The notes under the pieces are model-generated. The model was not told the DNA's origin. It saw nothing but the letters and a program-made list of their open reading frames with translations, and ran no database searches. This document shows positions 5,904 to 6,547 of a stretch of 6,547 bases of DNA, in pieces. The translations under genes were made by a program, and so were the position numbers. This DNA comes from Oligoflexus sp. (lineage in GTDB: Bacteria > Bdellovibrionota_B > Oligoflexia > Oligoflexales > Oligoflexaceae), in contig JASLCY010000379.1 in NCBI GenBank assembly GCA_030151925.1, forward strand, positions 1-6,547, read 5' to 3'. How positions within the stretch are numbered: the stretch's first letter is position 1; each line of letters starts with the position of its first letter.

Positions 5904-6547
5904 TCAGGAATGGAGGGGGAAGACTTCGCCTTCTGTCACGACGTAAACTTCGTCGTCCGGCTTGGGATGGACCGCATAACCGCCGGTGAAGGTGCCGAAG
6001 CTCGGGAGGACGCCCAGATCGCGGCTCACCCAGAAACAAGGCAGGCGGCGATGATGAGGGCCGAGCGAGAGCACGGGATGGACGTGCCCGCACCAGGTGA
6101 AGAGGCCTTTGGTCGGCTTGGGTTCGTGACGGAAGCAGAAAGGCCCTTCGACATAAGGTTCGTTCACCCAGGTGATGCCCCAGATCGCCGGGAAGTGATC
6201 GGTCTTCGGATCGTGGTTGCCGCGTATGCTGAGGATAGGCACCGTGCATTCCTCGCGCCAGGCCGCGAGGCGCTTCTGCAATTCGAGCGACAGGGGTTTC
6301 GCGCTGTGCATCAAATCGCCGAGCACGAGGATGCGTTCGGCTCCGGTCTCTCGGGCGATCCGCGCGAGGTCGTCCAGATCGCTGTCGAGCACGGTGCTCG
6401 GAATGGGGATGCCGTGCTGCTGGAAGACCTCGGCCTTGCCCCAATGCGTGTCGGCGAGCATCAAGGTTTTTTTCGAGTGCCAGAAGACGGCCTTGCGCCC
6501 GAAGAGGGTGAGCTCTTCGCCCCGTACCGTTGTTGAAATGCTTTTTG
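5904..6547 (-). CDS. pdeM: PdeM-like ligase-associated metallophosphoesterase, 5'-truncated at the window edge
   Basis: 213 residues are visible and the frame stays open to the right edge. Calcineurin-like phosphoesterase motifs occur in order (numbered from the first visible codon): A-D-T-H-W-G-K with D32 and H34; L-G-D-L-M-H-S with D77; R-G-N-H-D at 108-112; and C-G-H-V-H-P with H154 and H156. These supply the usual two-metal site. The pattern D-x-H-x-G-K, then G-I-P-I-P, L-G-D-L-x-H-S and G-H-x-H-P is characteristic of PdeM, the putative DNA-repair nuclease or phosphoesterase encoded with an ATP-dependent DNA ligase, an Lhr-like helicase and an exonuclease. A start at TTG 6464 or ATG 6461 would remove the first strand (E-E-L-T-L-F-G-R-K-A-V-F-W), so the true start lies beyond 6547; no ATG, GTG or TTG is in frame over the 27 codons above. 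Visible length already approaches the family norm, so few residues are missing. Likely cytosolic. It ends 128 bases before the lipoprotein start. Confidence 0.85.
   Translation of the reverse strand, partial: KSISTTVRGEELTLFGRKAVFWHSKKTLMLADTHWGKAEVFQQHGIPIPSTVLDSDLDDLARIARETGAERILVLGDLMHSAKPLSLELQKRLAAWREECTVPILSIRGNHDPKTDHFPAIWGITWVNEPYVEGPFCFRHEPKPTKGLFTWCGHVHPVLSLGPHHRRLPCFWVSRDLGVLPSFGTFTGGYAVHPKPDDEVYVVTEGEVFPLHS

Noticed and set aside
5884..6536. Other-frame and opposite-strand long frames over the PdeM-like gene
   Set aside because: Composition is dominated by Arg/Pro/Ala or Glu/Val/Arg with no motifs. Only the frame ending at 5904 carries the complete metallophosphoesterase motif set.

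Overview
The window looks like ordinary chromosome from a GC-rich (by eye, mid-to-upper fifties percent) Gram-negative bacterium. An AsmA-family envelope protein and a lipoprotein with a clear lipobox imply an outer membrane. The lipoprotein architecture (IPT/TIG domain, short Cys-containing repeats of the type I-x-x-G-x-T-I-G-G-V-x-G, C-terminal Lcl/DUF1566 domain) is one I associate with predatory or delta-like lineages such as Bdellovibrionota/Oligoflexia. That taxonomic guess is low confidence. I see no tRNA, rRNA, CRISPR array, insertion sequence, phage gene or replication origin.

Layout: positions 2-427 (+) hold the 3' part of a LysE-like transporter gene whose reading frame is broken by an in-frame amber codon at 65-67. 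It is followed 37 bases later by a complete gene (465-1313, +) for a BpsA-like (branched-chain polyamine synthase family) or related Rossmann-fold transferase. Convergent to these is a minus-strand pair: a large AsmA-family gene (3799 to 1772) and a small membrane/zinc-ribbon protein gene (1728 to 1342, GTG start). A four-copy 8-bp tandem repeat lies at their junction. Upstream of the pair, also on minus, is a 600-residue lipoprotein gene (5775 to 3973) closed by a strong intrinsic terminator at 3923-3954. At the right edge is a minus-strand, 5'-truncated gene for a PdeM-like metallophosphoesterase (5904 to beyond 6547).

How the genes relate: the terminator separates the lipoprotein gene from the AsmA pair, so these are probably distinct transcription units. 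AsmA plus the small membrane protein may be one envelope-related operon. The LysE-like remnant and the BpsA-like gene may share a transcript, but a shared function is only a guess. PdeM usually belongs to the ligase-associated DNA repair cluster, whose other members would lie to the right of this window.

I found no convincing novel multi-gene system. The points most worth a second look are the amber-interrupted transporter, the BpsA-like enzyme with an unrecognised N-terminal region, the 8-bp tandem repeat, the small zinc-ribbon membrane protein next to AsmA, and the nested inverted repeats between PdeM and the lipoprotein gene.
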